Source of the DNA: Scatomonas sp963928055 | GTDB taxonomy: Bacteria > Bacillota > Clostridia > Lachnospirales > Lachnospiraceae | Direction of reading: 5' to 3' | NCBI GenBank assembly: GCA_963928055.1 | Contig: CAWVDN010000002.1 | Coordinates: 310,001-374,000, forward strand | DNA: 64,000 bases | Shown here: positions 62,255-64,000 of the stretch, piece after piece | Numbering within the stretch: the stretch's first letter is position 1 | Layout: the number at the start of each line of letters is the position of its first letter | The notes under the pieces: generated by a model | Seen by the model: the letters and a program-made list of their open reading frames with translations, nothing else | What the model was told of the DNA's origin: nothing | Databases searched by the model: none | Made by a program: the position numbers and the translations under genes

Positions 62255-62572
62255 TCAGCTCACTCCCACCAGAAACAGAGCCAGCCAGAGAATAAAGATC
62301 ACCCCCGAAGAGATGGAGCCGACTACGGCTTCCCTCTGAAAGGTTTTTTTTCTGCTGATGCTGCGGAAGCCCAGAACGCAGCCGTACAGGGCAAGCAGCA
62401 TAGCAAAAAATCCCAGGGCTCCCAGGGCTGCTCCCCCCTGGCCGGACGACAGAAACGATGCCAGGCACAGGATAAGAAACAGAGCAAAAGACACCGCTGC
62501 CAGTATCACTGCATCCCGTCCGCTGCGGTCTCCGTCCTTTTTTGCGAATGAATATTTATATTTTTTGGCCAT
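62255..62572 (-). CDS. Small membrane protein, unknown
   Basis: 105 residues; basic start, then three hydrophobic segments (about 22-42, 50-69 and 83-104). It overlaps the VanZ-like gene by 17 nt and is followed by the HD gene, so it is expressed with them. No known function. Confidence 0.78.
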   Translation of the reverse strand: MAKKYKYSFAKKDGDRSGRDAVILAAVSFALFLILCLASFLSSGQGGAALGALGFFAMLLALYGCVLGFRSISRKKTFQREAVVGSISSGVIFILWLALFLVGVS

Positions 62573-63032
62573 GATCCCACGTTCTCCTTACTCTGTTCAG
62601 AATTTGAAACAGCAGAAATCCCAGGATAACCCCCAGGGTGTTCAGCATCAGATCATCCACATCAAAGCTGCCTGCCCTGGTAAACAGCTGGACCGTCTCC
62701 ACGGCCAGACTCATGAAAAAGCCCAGGGGCACCGTGACCCGAAAACGCCGGAATCCTGCCGCCATGACCGGCAGCAGGAAACCAAAGGGCATAAATCCCA
62801 GGATATTTCCCCCCAGATTGAGAAAAGCGGCGGTGCCGCCCACCTGCTGCCGGTATATCCAGAACCGTTTTATTTCCTGAAACGGCACCAGATTGTACCG
62901 GTACGCTCCCGTTCCGGGATCCTGCCGGCCGTATTCCTCCGCGAAAAACAGAAAATAGACCAGCACCAGCACATAGAGCAGGAACAGGACCCAGCCGGCC
63001 CTGCGGATCCACTGTTTCTGTCTCTGGTTCAA
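62556..63032 (-). CDS. VanZ-like membrane protein
   Basis: 158 residues with four membrane helices and VanZ-family signatures YNLVPFQEIKRF, GGNILGFMPFGFLLPV and VETVQLFTRAGSFDVDDLML. VanZ of Tn1546 gives low teicoplanin resistance; chromosomal relatives have no settled role. Confidence 0.9.
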   Translation of the reverse strand: MNQRQKQWIRRAGWVLFLLYVLVLVYFLFFAEEYGRQDPGTGAYRYNLVPFQEIKRFWIYRQQVGGTAAFLNLGGNILGFMPFGFLLPVMAAGFRRFRVTVPLGFFMSLAVETVQLFTRAGSFDVDDLMLNTLGVILGFLLFQILNRVRRTWDHGQKI

Positions 63033-63724
63033 AGCAGTTCCTTTCGGATGGCCTCCGCCCCGTAGACTGCGTAATATGCTTTTATGGATTCTTTCATGGC
63101 GTCATCTATGACCACCTTCCCCTGGCAGGGACGGTTGTACAGGTATTCCACTACGTCTCCCATGGTGACAATGGCTTTGGCGCCAAAACCGTATTTTTCC
63201 TGGATCTCCTCCAGGGCGCTCTTTTCTCCCGTTCCCTTCTCCATGCGGTTCAGGGAAACAATGAGACCCTTGATATCCACATCCGCCTGGGCCTTCAGGA
63301 TCGGAAAGGTCTCCTCAATGGATTTTCCGGAGGTGGTCACATCCTCGATGATCACCACCCGGTCGCCGTCCTTCAGTTTGCTTCCCAGCAGGATGCCGGT
63401 ATCCCCGTGATCCTTCACCTCTTTTCGGTTGGAGCAGTAGCGGACGTCCACCCCGTACAGCTCGCTGATGGCCATAGCCGTGGCCACGGAAAGAGGGATC
63501 CCCTTATAAGCCGGCCCGAAGAGCACATCGAAATCCAGTCCGTAATGATCGTGGATGGCCTTTGCGTAGTACTGCCCCAGCTTCCGCAGCTGGGTGCCGG
63601 TGACGTAGGCTCCGGCGTTCATAAAAAACGGCGATTTCCGGCCGCTCTTCAGAGTGAACTCTCCAAATTTCAGCACATCGCTCTCCACCATGAACTCAAT
63701 AAATTCCTGTTTATAGGCTTCCAT
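63029..63724 (-). CDS. pyrE: Orotate phosphoribosyltransferase
   Basis: 231 residues: FTLKSGRKSPFFMNAGAY, VLFGPAYKGIPLSVATA and PRPP motif VVIIEDVTTSGKS. It adds ribose phosphate to orotate. AGGAGG precedes ATG 63724; pyrD is 22 bp upstream. Confidence 0.96.
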   Translation of the reverse strand: MEAYKQEFIEFMVESDVLKFGEFTLKSGRKSPFFMNAGAYVTGTQLRKLGQYYAKAIHDHYGLDFDVLFGPAYKGIPLSVATAMAISELYGVDVRYCSNRKEVKDHGDTGILLGSKLKDGDRVVIIEDVTTSGKSIEETFPILKAQADVDIKGLIVSLNRMEKGTGEKSALEEIQEKYGFGAKAIVTMGDVVEYLYNRPCQGKVVIDDAMKESIKAYYAVYGAEAIRKELL

Positions 63725-63746
63725 ATTTTTAACCTCCTGCTGACTG

Positions 63747-64000
63747 TCACCGGACCGCTCCCACGAGCTCCCGGATATCTTCCACATGATTTTCTTCCAT
63801 ATACTGCCGGATCCCCTCGATGATCTCCAGGGCAGCCCCGGGATTATAAAAGTTTGCCGTTCCCACAGACACTGCCGTGGCTCCCGCCAGGATAAATTCC
63901 AGGGCATCCTCCGCCGTAGCGATCCCTCCCATGCCGATCACGGGGATCTTCACCGCCTGGGCGGTCTGATAGACCATCCGCACCGCCACCGGCTTTACCG
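63747..64000 (-). CDS. pyrD: Dihydroorotate dehydrogenase B catalytic subunit, C-terminal part (cut by window edge)
   Basis: The visible 83 residues (VKPVAVRMVYQTAQAVKIPV, IGMGGIATAEDALEFILAGA, VSVGTANFYNP) are the FMN-phosphate-binding end of type 1B PyrD. The frame is open to the window edge. With pyrE it forms the pyrimidine operon. Confidence 0.93.
   Translation of the reverse strand, partial: VKPVAVRMVYQTAQAVKIPVIGMGGIATAEDALEFILAGATAVSVGTANFYNPGAALEIIEGIRQYMEENHVEDIRELVGAVR

Noticed and set aside
1..64000. Search for tRNA, rRNA and CRISPR arrays
   Set aside because: No GGTTCRA-type T-arm with cloverleaf, no rRNA-like stretch and no spaced repeat array was seen by eye on either strand; the 23-bp tandem repeats have no spacers.

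Overview
The window looks like a low-to-mid GC gut Clostridium relative, most probably Lachnospiraceae. Evidence: Tn916/Tn1549-type conjugative-element modules, strong AGGAGG ribosome sites, TTGACA-17-TATAAT promoters, a SirTM/zinc-macrodomain pair and a clustered polyamine operon holding both SpeD/SpeE and a carboxy(nor)spermidine route. The genus cannot be fixed from sequence alone.

Accessory part (about 1-30,100). Almost everything is on the minus strand. At 1-2,308 lies an integrase (cut by the window edge), excisionase, DnaC-like ATPase and RepA_N initiator of one integrative element. It is followed by a hairpin-rich non-coding stretch and an AT-rich, unrecognised two-gene unit (3,180-6,516; a four-helix membrane protein of 814 aa plus a 299-aa partner). 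Next come a truncated Abi_2 gene and what looks like its small RNA. A second element of the same family (about 7,157-21,946) is bounded by direct repeats that both carry the first twelve codons of a low-molecular-weight protein tyrosine phosphatase gene. It keeps an intact integrase, but its excisionase is cut by an IS3 copy, and its relaxase, MobC and a helix-turn-helix gene are frameshifted or deleted. It is therefore probably fixed. Its cargo is a nitroreductase / MATE / GNAT / MATE operon, cut at one end by an IS150-like element and preceded by an IS with a 25-bp target duplication. The island continues with three Fic-domain proteins, two AAA/DUF4143 ATPases, a class M sirtuin and a zinc macrodomain protein, next to a divergent HxlR regulator. 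Several intergenic regions here carry iterated operator-like repeats, notably four 23-bp units at 28,415-28,506.

Chromosomal part (about 30,200-64,000). A flavodoxin-like reductase and an IS200 copy are followed by a histidine phosphatase, an unusual NifX-metal linker-SlyD fusion, a MazG-like protein with a nuclease/DUF2075 helicase, a Crp-type regulator, a DUF308 membrane protein, a SpoU methyltransferase and a protease-less Lon-like ATPase. On the plus strand sits a likely peptide-salvage operon (DUF819 transporter, transglutaminase-like protein, M20 dipeptidase, L-Ala-D/L-Glu epimerase). Facing it is the polyamine operon speD-speA-speE-speB-CASDH-CASDC. This starts from a strong promoter and has a leader of about 490 nt with an intrinsic terminator and a competing pairing partner, a candidate undescribed riboregulator. 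Then follow glnA, a frameshifted VWA gene, a macrodomain protein, purE-purM-purN-purD, an M29 aminopeptidase, an HD hydrolase, small membrane proteins and pyrE-pyrD (cut by the edge).

No tRNA, rRNA or CRISPR array was seen.
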